This document shows, one piece after another, positions 29,432 to 36,281 of a stretch of 36,281 bases of DNA. Position 1 is the first letter of the stretch. Every line of letters begins with the position of its first letter. This DNA is from a virus: positions 1 to 36,281 of the IMG/VR virus record IMGVR_UViG_3300008216_000030. One strand, given 5' to 3'. Made by a program: the position numbers and the translations under genes. A model generated the notes under the pieces. It was not told where the DNA came from. It did not search any database and saw nothing but the letters and a program-made list of their open reading frames with translations.

Positions 29432-30666
29432 GTTATCACCACCCGTTTTCACCGTCGAGCTTGGGGCGTAGGAGACTATGCCCCGGCTCCTTCATAATGG
29501 AGCAGAAGGTCAAGAACCCTGAAGCAAGCGAGTACGCTGTTGAAGGTACGATGTTACATGAGCTTATAGCGACACGGATCGAAGGACGGTCCTGGGACAG
29601 AAGCAAGCTCAACGCTGACCAGCTTAATACGCTGGAAAACGCTTACGAGTGGTTCAAGTCCGAAATACTTGTTCCGCTAACTGAGGCGGTTGGTCCTCAG
29701 GTGTGGAAGTGGGTTCAGGTCGAAGAAACACTGGGCTACTGGGACGAAGCCGACGACCTATTGAACTGCGTTATAAGTGGTACGGTAGATGTGCTGATCG
29801 ATACAAGGGACGGTTATGCGGTGATCGTGGACTGGAAGTTCGGTCGCGCCGAAGTGTCCGATGTATCTTCTATGCTTCAGCTAACCGGCTACGCTGTCTT
29901 GGCGTTCCAGAAGCATGAGCATATAGAGGCTATAGAGGCGTATATCTACCAGCCAAGGACGGGGACAATCCAGAAAGCTCACTTCGACCGAGACGATCTT
30001 GCTGTCTACCAAAAGGAGATAAAAGATACTATATCTGCTTGCTTGTTGAAAGAGCCTGTACTGGCTGCCAGTTGGGATGCTTGCTGTTACTGTAGTGCTA
30101 TATCAATTTGCCCTGAGGCCTACGATAAAACCTTCTGTGGAGAAGAAGCTGTAATCGAGCGACAGCTTTTCAGTGTAGAAGAGATGGACGCTGACACCCT
30201 GGGGCAGACGCTTGACGATACCAAGGTGGCCGAGAAGTTCGTAAAGGAGGTTAAGGCCAAGTGCAAGGAGGTCATGATCGACGGTCAAGAAGCTACGGGC
30301 TGGTCGATAGGTGAACGGTCTGGAATGAAAGCTATCAGCGATCCGGTTGCTTTGGCTGGTGCTGTATCCGGCTATCTTGATTATGCAGAGGTACTTAGCG
30401 TCTCGACTCTCTCTGGGGTTGATTTCTGTGAATTGTCCAATATAGTTACTGCTGCTGGAGACGGCGATGTTCAACTGATCGTTCTATTACCCCATGCGAA
30501 AATAAGCGTGGCTAAGCTAATGGATAAGCTAATGGATAAGATAGCTGAGGATTCGACTCCGGTTGTTCTCACCAAAAAAGAGTTAAGGAGTATGGCGTAT
30601 GAACTGATTGAACCCCATGTTACTGAAGGACCCAAGATCAACGCTTTAAATAGAAGGAAGGACTAA
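29428..30666 (+). CDS. DUF2800 / RecB-Cas4-type exonuclease (partner of RecT)
   Basis: 412 residues. PFSPSSLGRRRLCPGS and EYAVEGTMLHEL begin the fold; the nuclease core has D121 in GTVDVLI, D135 and K137 in VIVDWKFG, and Q151 in LQLTGYAVLAF, the PD-(D/E)XK pattern of DUF2800. Four Cys (C18, C219/C220, C222, C228) could hold an iron-sulfur cluster as in Cas4/AddB. It would resect double-stranded ends for RecT, next in the operon. A 12-bp tandem duplication near 30514-30540 gives KLMDKLMDK. Confidence 0.85.
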   Translation: MSYHHPFSPSSLGRRRLCPGSFIMEQKVKNPEASEYAVEGTMLHELIATRIEGRSWDRSKLNADQLNTLENAYEWFKSEILVPLTEAVGPQVWKWVQVEETLGYWDEADDLLNCVISGTVDVLIDTRDGYAVIVDWKFGRAEVSDVSSMLQLTGYAVLAFQKHEHIEAIEAYIYQPRTGTIQKAHFDRDDLAVYQKEIKDTISACLLKEPVLAASWDACCYCSAISICPEAYDKTFCGEEAVIERQLFSVEEMDADTLGQTLDDTKVAEKFVKEVKAKCKEVMIDGQEATGWSIGERSGMKAISDPVALAGAVSGYLDYAEVLSVSTLSGVDFCELSNIVTAAGDGDVQLIVLLPHAKISVAKLMDKLMDKIAEDSTPVVLTKKELRSMAYELIEPHVTEGPKINALNRRKD

Positions 30667-31889
30667 TGAATCTACCCGCAGAACAGACCGAAGAACGGGC
30701 TTTATATACGGCCCTAAAAGATGTGGAGGTCCAGATCCGCCAGGTCATGCCCAAGGAGTGGGACGATGACGATCTAAAGAGGCTTCTATGTACCGCTGCT
30801 CTACAATCAAGAAAGTGGGGCAGGAACGACCAAGAACGGGAGCAGATGATGAGGGGGCTGGACATTGGCTCCTTCGTGGAGGCGGTTACGAACGCTGCCT
30901 CCTGTAATATCCTACCAGACGGGCGGAGAGGCTATCTAATCGTCCGACGGAGTGGGTCTGCGAACGGTGGCTCAGGCGGTTATGAAGTCTCGTTTCAGGC
31001 CGATTATAAGGGCCTCATAGATGTTGCTAAGCGTGCCGACCCCCGTATTCTCAATATGCACGCCGATGTGATCTGCGCGAACGACGATTTCGAGCATATA
31101 GAGGGTTCAGATCGACGGTTTAGCCATAGTATATCCCGCGACTCCCTCGCCAAAGGGCGTGGCGAGATCCAAGGGGCCTACTGTGTTGTATACTATAAGG
31201 GCGACCATTACGATGTAGAGCTTCTCCCACTGGCTGAGTTGCAGAAGATTATGGGTATGTCGGCAGCTAAGTTCGGTCCCAACAAGGATTGGGCTGCTGA
31301 AATGCACAAGAAGGCTGCTATACGCCGTATGTGCAAGCGTTTACCCGAGACTCCCCTGCTGGCCCAGGTCATGAACTATGAGAACTCTATATATGACTTA
31401 TCCAAACCAGTTAAAAAGGAACCTAAGACACTTAAAATCAAAGCCCTACCGGAGGTCAAGAGGCCGAAAAAAGAGCCTGAGAAAGCCCCTGAGCCTGTCT
31501 CTGAGGAGGTTAAGGAAACGGTTGAAATCTTTGAAGGCAAGATCGTAGAGGACAAGCCGAAGACCAAGGCCAAGGCCAAGGCCAAGGCCAAGGTCAAGAA
31601 GAAGAAAACCAAGGTCAAGGTCAAGAAGAAGGTAGATAAGATCCTTGACTCCACAGTACAGGAGGAAGAGACGGTCGCCCCGAGTGTGATACAGGCGCAC
31701 AAGAATCTTAATGAGCGTAAAGGAATCGAAGCGGATATTCAGGCCGCGCTTACGGTTGCTCAGGCGAATAATGTTGACTTGGAAGGCAAGGGGTACGATG
31801 ATAAGACCCTCGCCAATCAGCCGATTGAGCAGCTAAGGAAATCACTTACCAATTTGGAGGAACTTGTCGATGAGTCAGTACCATTTTGA
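30666..31889 (+). CDS. recT: RecT-family single-strand annealing protein with extended tail
   Basis: 407 residues, longer than typical RecT (about 270-300). The annealase core spans 10-245 with the family motifs RRGYLIV, YEVSFQADYKGLIDVAKR, GAYCVVYYKG and KKAAIRRMCKRLP. A Lys/Ala repeat linker (about 299-322) and a small helical module (340-400) follow. The last residues, VDESVPF, look like the acidic tip of single-stranded DNA-binding proteins (DDxPF). RecT anneals complementary strands exposed by the upstream nuclease. No separate SSB gene was seen in the window. The final six codons overlap the next gene. Confidence 0.88.
   Translation: MNLPAEQTEERALYTALKDVEVQIRQVMPKEWDDDDLKRLLCTAALQSRKWGRNDQEREQMMRGLDIGSFVEAVTNAASCNILPDGRRGYLIVRRSGSANGGSGGYEVSFQADYKGLIDVAKRADPRILNMHADVICANDDFEHIEGSDRRFSHSISRDSLAKGRGEIQGAYCVVYYKGDHYDVELLPLAELQKIMGMSAAKFGPNKDWAAEMHKKAAIRRMCKRLPETPLLAQVMNYENSIYDLSKPVKKEPKTLKIKALPEVKRPKKEPEKAPEPVSEEVKETVEIFEGKIVEDKPKTKAKAKAKAKVKKKKTKVKVKKKVDKILDSTVQEEETVAPSVIQAHKNLNERKGIEADIQAALTVAQANNVDLEGKGYDDKTLANQPIEQLRKSLTNLEELVDESVPF
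31561..31599. repeat. 6-bp tandem repeat in the RecT linker
   Basis: Five near-identical AAGGCC units code for the Lys-Ala repeats of the linker; the repeat is in frame and prone to length change. Confidence 0.8.
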
Positions 31890-32496
31890 CATTACGGGAG
31901 AAAATAGCGATTACGACGGCCCACCATGCCCCAGGGTTGTTGCGTGTGATCAATGCAAGCGAATCATGGAGGCCCCGCTGCTTGAGGACTCTAAGCCTAA
32001 GAAGTGTTGTATAAAGTCCCTCAAGGGTGCGCTACAGGCATGGCTGAAGGACGAGTATGCTCCCCATATGAACCCGAATATACTCGACTTAGCCATGGCT
32101 GGTCTGTCCTTAGACGCTCTCATGTGGGACATGGAGAATGGACATACAACTGAGCATTTAGAGAAACACCCTGAACTCCTCGACGGACGGGACAAGTATC
32201 TGAATAAATGTATGATACATAGACTCAGACAGCAGGGGTTCCAGGTCCATGTTGGCCGAGACGGCACTATCCATGGCTTAGCACAGGCTGGTGAGCGAGA
32301 TGCCATAACTGGTGAGGTCGAGATGATGGAGCTTGAGATTGACAAGCTATGTTCCAACAGACCGGGTGAGCCGGGCTATGGTCAGGACAATGTAGAGTTT
32401 GAGGACCACACCCAATGGGGCCTCGGCCATGGCAACCATTCCCTCGGAGATCCAGACCTATTTGATCCAAACGATCATAAAGACTGGACTAAATAA
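31870..32496 (+). CDS. Unknown Cys-rich protein
   Basis: 208 residues from the ATG at 31870 (GGAGGA upstream); an in-frame TTG at 31864 is less well placed. A Cys cluster near the N-terminus (PPCPRVVACDQCKRI, then KKCC) suggests a zinc site. The helical middle (NILDLAMAGLSLDALMWDME) has no recognised family. The C-terminus is Asp/Gly/His-rich. A terminator follows. Confidence 0.65.
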   Translation: MSQYHFDITGENSDYDGPPCPRVVACDQCKRIMEAPLLEDSKPKKCCIKSLKGALQAWLKDEYAPHMNPNILDLAMAGLSLDALMWDMENGHTTEHLEKHPELLDGRDKYLNKCMIHRLRQQGFQVHVGRDGTIHGLAQAGERDAITGEVEMMELEIDKLCSNRPGEPGYGQDNVEFEDHTQWGLGHGNHSLGDPDLFDPNDHKDWTK

Positions 32497-32513
32497 CTAA
32501 GCCTCCTTTCTTC

Positions 32514-32554
32514 CAGCCCTGCCGGGAATCCACAGTACCCGGCGGGGCTTTTTT
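32514..32554 (+). terminator. Rho-independent terminator
   Basis: AGCCC-GCCGGG pairs with CCCGGC-GGGCT, followed by six T. Confidence 0.9.
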
Positions 32555-32569
32555 ATATAAGGATATACT

Positions 32570-32998
32570 ATGAGCGACATGGCCGTACACTTCAGTTCCA
32601 ATCATCACGCATGGGAAACCCCGGCGGAGCTATTTAATGAATACGACGAGCAGTTCCACTTTGATTTGGATGTATGTGCCCTACAGCACAACGCCAAGTG
32701 CGCTATGTACTATTCCCCCGATATAGATGGTCTTACCCAGGAATGGACCGGAACCTGCTGGATGAATCCCCCCTATGGAAGGGGTATAGATAAATGGATC
32801 AAGAAAGCCTACGAGAGTGAGGCTACGGTGGTATGCTTGCTCCCCGCAAGAACAGATACCGCTTGGTTCCATGATTATATAATGAAGGCGAAACGAGAGG
32901 GCAAGGCGACGATCAAGTTCCTCAGAGGACGGATCAAGTTCGTGGGGGCTAAGAACTCAGCCCCATTTCCCTCCATGATCGTCGTTTTTAAGGGGTAG
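32570..32998 (+). CDS. Phage DNA N6-adenine methyltransferase (orphan Dam family)
   Basis: 142 residues with the small phage Dam pattern: W15xTP, FDLDVCA (31-37), NPPYG (66-70) as the amino-methyltransferase catalytic motif, and the closing FLRGRIKFVGAKNSAPFPSM typical of the family. It would methylate adenine in a short DNA target, protecting phage DNA from restriction or marking it for replication or packaging. No cognate restriction enzyme lies next to it. AAGGATAT precedes the ATG. Confidence 0.9.
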   Translation: MSDMAVHFSSNHHAWETPAELFNEYDEQFHFDLDVCALQHNAKCAMYYSPDIDGLTQEWTGTCWMNPPYGRGIDKWIKKAYESEATVVCLLPARTDTAWFHDYIMKAKREGKATIKFLRGRIKFVGAKNSAPFPSMIVVFKG

Positions 32999-33052
32999 TT
33001 AGGATCAGGCAGGGTCAATAAAGTCGCTTAGAGGCGAACCTCACAAGCCGTT

Positions 33053-33955
33053 TTACTTGGCCCTGCTGGTTTCCCATACAATCCGCTTGTTTTGGCCCCT
33101 CATGTTGAGCTTGAGCCAAACGGCACCTCTGGGGGCTGGCGGGAAACCCTTCTCGACCTCCCACCCACTTTCACCAATGCCGTAGCCATCCTTGTAGCTT
33201 GGCATACTTATATGCAGTTGCTCGTCCTGGGAGACATTGCCATAACGGTCTACTCTCTGTCGCTGTATGGGAAAGTACCACTCTTGGTGGGTGTGCCCTG
33301 AGATGATCAGGTTTGCGTCAGGAGTATACACGGCTCGTCTATTCGTCTGTATAACACCCTTGGTAACTGGAGCAGCACCTCCGTATCCGTGCGTCCTCCA
33401 GACCTTTACTGTATTCATTGGCTTATGGTCGCTGGACTTCTGGCCGGGACTGGTGTACCTGAGCGATATGAACACCCAGCTAGTGTATCCGGCCTCTATT
33501 ATATTGCTGCCCGTCATGGTCCTCAACCTCTCCACTAATCGAGAGGTTAAGTTAGTCTCATGGTGCTTGAGAATGCCGGTTTCGTGGTTGCCAGTACCCA
33601 TAACCGCAAGCTGGTTACTATATGGCTTTAAGAAGTCAGCGTAGGTCGTAACCAGGGCGTCGAGATAGTCAATGCACTGGTGTTCAGGCTTTAGCTTGTT
33701 CTTGTCGCTACGCTTGTCCCACCTACCCTGCATGGCACAAAACGCATCACCGTTGTCGATAACGGGCGCGTTTATCTTCTTAGCTTCTTGGAGATGGCGT
33801 CTTTCCATCTCATTATCTGATTGTGGATTGTCATGGTGAGCGTCAGACCTAAGTAGCACCACGCATTCCTGTTGGTGTCCAGTGATATCGAAAATAATAC
33901 GGTGCACACTGGGAGATAGCGTTTCCACGCTCCAACTCTGCTTCTTTTTCGGCAT
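33053..33955 (-). CDS. Calcineurin-like metallophosphoesterase
   Basis: 300 residues with all five metal-binding motifs: D38-A-H40, G69-D70, GNHE (122-125), H189 in THGYGG and GHTH (220-223). Enzymes of this fold hydrolyse phosphodiesters in nucleic acids, nucleotides or proteins using two metal ions. The substrate cannot be told. AAGGA precedes the ATG. It lies downstream of a secreted dockerin-like protein and a large unknown protein on the same strand. The region 32999-33052 between the convergent ends holds a weak hairpin only. Confidence 0.85.
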   Translation of the reverse strand: MPKKKQSWSVETLSPSVHRIIFDITGHQQECVVLLRSDAHHDNPQSDNEMERRHLQEAKKINAPVIDNGDAFCAMQGRWDKRSDKNKLKPEHQCIDYLDALVTTYADFLKPYSNQLAVMGTGNHETGILKHHETNLTSRLVERLRTMTGSNIIEAGYTSWVFISLRYTSPGQKSSDHKPMNTVKVWRTHGYGGAAPVTKGVIQTNRRAVYTPDANLIISGHTHQEWYFPIQRQRVDRYGNVSQDEQLHISMPSYKDGYGIGESGWEVEKGFPPAPRGAVWLKLNMRGQNKRIVWETSRAK

Positions 33956-33999
33956 ATATAGTCCTTATCAAGGGTACGGGGTGCAAGAAAGGAATAATG

Positions 34000-34368
34000 T
34001 CAGTCCGGTTGAGTAACGCCGTCGCACTCAACTGGACAGTCATTTATATATTCCCCAAAGAAAATGTGGTGGAGACCCAGTAGGACATCATTAATATTGA
34101 TGCTCCCGTTACGATCTACATCCGCCGCATTTGTACAGGGGAGATCACGACCATCCCTCCAAAGATGGTAGATAATTTGAATTGAATCATCCATGCAGAT
34201 TCGTCCGTCTGCATTCACATCGCCGTTAAGTATAACGGGATCTTCGTAGGTTTCAACCTGCTCAGGATAATTGTAATCATATTCCTGGGCGTCGGCTGAG
34301 GTACACCACCAGACCAGCAGACCAACAACGACACTCGCTATAGCTACTATCAGGGTTTTGTTCATCAT
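34000..34368 (-). CDS. Secreted protein with dockerin-type calcium repeats
   Basis: 122 residues. Residues 4-22 (KTLIVAIASVVVGLLVWWC) form a signal peptide or anchor with possible cleavage after SADA (about 27). Two dockerin-type loops follow: D50xN52xD54-G (NGDVNADGRI) and D83xD85xN87-G (AADVDRNGSI), each followed by a helix (QIIYHLW; VLLGLHHIFFG). PCTNAADV between them matches the style common in Planctomycetes proteins. Two Cys near the end (CPVEC). Dockerins bind cohesins; no cohesin is seen here. The start overlaps the upstream stop (ATGA). Confidence 0.75.
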   Translation of the reverse strand: MMNKTLIVAIASVVVGLLVWWCTSADAQEYDYNYPEQVETYEDPVILNGDVNADGRICMDDSIQIIYHLWRDGRDLPCTNAADVDRNGSININDVLLGLHHIFFGEYINDCPVECDGVTQPD

Positions 34369-36281
34369 GAACTCCTTTGAAGTTTCTTAGGTAAACGCCA
34401 CACCCTGCCCTCTTTTTCTTCTTCATCTTCGACCATTGTACGCCGAGTACGCTGTATTGCCTCCTTAATTAATGGACGATCCCTAAAGCGCGTTGGCCCC
34501 AAACGGGTCTTCCTCTGCCCCCCGGCCCTGGTTCCAATGATTTCCCCTGTTTTCTCTCGTATAGCACCAGTAGTGGCCGCAACGCCGCCAGTGCCTCGGC
34601 CTAAACGCGACACCGCACCCTGTAGATTGGCTGGCGCAGCCATGCCTGACCGTCTCGCAGCCCATCTAATCAACCAAGGAGGCGCTCTACCGTGTGGAAT
34701 CTCCGTATACGGGTCCAAGCCAAGCATTTTCTTTATCTTGTCTGGTACCTTCCCACCCTCGCCAAGTAGTTCTGGGAACTCCATAAATATAGCCCTGGCC
34801 CTTACTTTCGTCGGGTGCCTGGCTAAGTCAGCGAACATATCGGACAGAACCCTGGTCCCCTGGCGTACATTCCGTATAGCCCACACCCTGTTCCCGAACC
34901 CTGAGAACTGGCTACCCGGCCATACGGTCCTGAATAGCCTTAGAAGAGCTATGGTGTCATATAGGGACGGGAGACCTAAAACACCTTTCTTGGCCTCATA
35001 GGGCATTTTGAGCTTCTTGGCGACCTTTGCAAGCCACCTTTGGAAGTCAGTCCCGGCTGGCTGGGCAAGGAACTCCTCCATGGCAACATTCAGGCTATCT
35101 ATAAGCTCTTTTTTTATCCGCTGCTGTGTGGCATACGGCAGGTTCTCCCACTTCTTGGCTTTTTCGCCCGCGTGTTCACCGAGCAGAGTATGGTGGGGGT
35201 CCTCTATGCGCTTTAGGGCCCGTATAACGGCGCGGGACTCCTTGGTGTTGGTCCCCCCGAGCTTAGTCATGGTTCTCTCTACATGCCTCTCTACATCTGG
35301 GTCCATGATATCCAGGTCCATCTCCTCGCCAGCTATCATCCAGTTGTCAGCTTGTTTCTTCAACTCGGCCAGTTCAGCAGGGTGAAGCTCTTTATACGGA
35401 GCTAATTCAGGGGTGGCGTCTCTATTTAAGAATGTCGCTTTATGCGTCTCATATGCATCCCGATACTTCTCGGGGACCTTGTTTAGACGGCTATTAGCCG
35501 ACCATTGATCTGAACCGTTATTTTTCCTGAGTTCAAGGCCGCCGTCAGCATAGTCCCTTGCGGCCTTCCACATCTTCTCCCCGAAGTGCCTGCCCCTATA
35601 GTCCTCCCCATAGGACATGGCCCCCTTCTTGCTGTTCCACCATTGCAACCATGCCTTCTGATTCTCTCTCGGCAAGGCATTGATAATCTTAAGTGCCTCA
35701 TGTATATATCTCGCGTCTTCTATGTCTTGCTCAGCGAGCTTGGTGGGGTGCCGCTGCTCTATAATGCTGAGCTTCGTCTCCTGGGTTGTAACCAGGTTCT
35801 CTTTGCTATATATGATTCCATATCGCTTATCGCTTTGTTTCTTGGAGCCCGCCCGTGTAGTCCACTCGGCTCGCCTCGCCCTGTATCCGTTAGCCTCAAA
35901 CTCCTCTACGAGTGCGTCTGCATAAGCCTTGAAAATAGCGTCGTCCCAGTCTGCTTCAATATCTGCCGGAGTCGAAAGCCTAACCTTAAACGGAATACGG
36001 TTTTTCCCGCCGACATACGCCATAACATCCTTAGTCAGTACCTGGCGTTCGTCGGCTATGGTGGTCCCCCTCAGCCTGACATTATTGCGACCTAAGCCCT
36101 CTCTGAATTCCCCGGTATTTTTTACATTCTCGTAAATGAATGCCGACTTCGTATCAGCAACCGCGCCCGCCTGAGAGCTTCTTTTATGCTTTATATCTAT
36201 CTTTCTATGCCTGGCCCCAGTCTCTACATTCCGCCCGACAAGCTCACCCCATGTCCTGTGTTCAGGAAGGTACCTCTGTAC
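34365..36281 (-). CDS. Large unknown protein, 5' end beyond the window
   Basis: The reading frame is open from the right window edge to the stop at 34365, giving at least 638 residues. The internal ATG at 36023 is unlikely to be the start because the 86 codons upstream read as normal protein (HRKIDIKHKRSSQAG, then SAFIYENVKNTGEF). The sequence is hydrophilic and helical with a very basic C-terminus (TRLGPTRFRDRPLIKEAIQR). No recognised domain; a structural or injected protein is possible. Confidence 0.75.
   Translation of the reverse strand, partial: VQRYLPEHRTWGELVGRNVETGARHRKIDIKHKRSSQAGAVADTKSAFIYENVKNTGEFREGLGRNNVRLRGTTIADERQVLTKDVMAYVGGKNRIPFKVRLSTPADIEADWDDAIFKAYADALVEEFEANGYRARRAEWTTRAGSKKQSDKRYGIIYSKENLVTTQETKLSIIEQRHPTKLAEQDIEDARYIHEALKIINALPRENQKAWLQWWNSKKGAMSYGEDYRGRHFGEKMWKAARDYADGGLELRKNNGSDQWSANSRLNKVPEKYRDAYETHKATFLNRDATPELAPYKELHPAELAELKKQADNWMIAGEEMDLDIMDPDVERHVERTMTKLGGTNTKESRAVIRALKRIEDPHHTLLGEHAGEKAKKWENLPYATQQRIKKELIDSLNVAMEEFLAQPAGTDFQRWLAKVAKKLKMPYEAKKGVLGLPSLYDTIALLRLFRTVWPGSQFSGFGNRVWAIRNVRQGTRVLSDMFADLARHPTKVRARAIFMEFPELLGEGGKVPDKIKKMLGLDPYTEIPHGRAPPWLIRWAARRSGMAAPANLQGAVSRLGRGTGGVAATTGAIREKTGEIIGTRAGGQRKTRLGPTRFRDRPLIKEAIQRTRRTMVEDEEEKEGRVWRLPKKLQRSS

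Noticed and set aside
34000-34368. Lipoprotein reading of the dockerin-like protein
   Set aside because: The sequence before the Cys is LVWWC, which does not fit the lipobox; a type I signal peptide or uncleaved anchor is more likely.
1-36281. tRNA genes, CRISPR arrays, insertion sequences, integrase and attachment sites
   Set aside because: None could be seen by eye; a covariance-model scan would be needed to exclude a divergent tRNA.

Overview
The window is part of the genome of a tailed double-stranded DNA phage. It carries terminase small and large subunits, portal, scaffold and major capsid genes in the classical order, a very large virion-type protein, and a replication/recombination module (RusA-like resolvase, DUF1376/YdaU-type replication protein, helicase-loader-like protein, RecB/Cas4-type nuclease, RecT, orphan Dam methylase). 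No integrase, excisionase, tRNA, rRNA, CRISPR array or insertion sequence was seen, so nothing here points to a temperate life style. Strong Shine-Dalgarno (SD) sequences and rho-independent terminators indicate a bacterial host. The secreted protein at 34000-34368 has two dockerin-type calcium loops in a style I associate with Planctomycetes, a weak hint at the host. Both window ends cut through genes.

Layout. 1-7061 (minus): head and packaging genes (TerS, TerL, portal, scaffold, start of the capsid gene), preceded in transcription by small genes and driven from a TTGACA-type promoter near 7104-7132. 7325-15011 (plus): a short gene, a 19-residue AT-hook-like peptide, a terminator, a 1534-residue virion-type protein, a 496-residue companion, then a RusA-like resolvase and small genes. 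15008-16444 (minus): small proteins including two paralogous beta-rich proteins. 16588-18281 (minus): helicase-loader-like protein, DUF1376 replication protein with a helically phased repeat array inside its gene (probable origin), and a ribbon-helix-helix regulator. 18695-21623 (minus): small accessory genes including a DUF2958 protein, split by several terminators, with a structured element at 20885-20950. 21624-21772: overlapping divergent promoters. 21773-32998 (plus): small genes, a three-gene unit with a MoxR/CobS-type AAA+ ATPase and a VWA-like partner, a chain of tightly overlapping small genes, then nuclease, RecT, a Cys-rich protein and Dam. 33053-36281 (minus): metallophosphoesterase, dockerin-like secreted protein, and a large truncated gene.

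How they work together (inference): the DUF1376 protein and the loader-like protein would open an origin located inside the DUF1376 gene. The RecB-type nuclease, RecT and RusA would handle recombination and branched DNA, and terminase would package the product. The most unusual items are (i) an exact 36-bp inverted repeat that codes for the same 12 residues in the same frame in two divergent genes 3.2 kb apart, (ii) the six-copy 11-bp-phased TTGCTT array in the replication gene, (iii) the AAA+/VWA-like operon, (iv) gene junctions whose SD sequence doubles as the code for an acidic KExxDG tail on the upstream protein, and (v) a RecT ending in an SSB-like tip.
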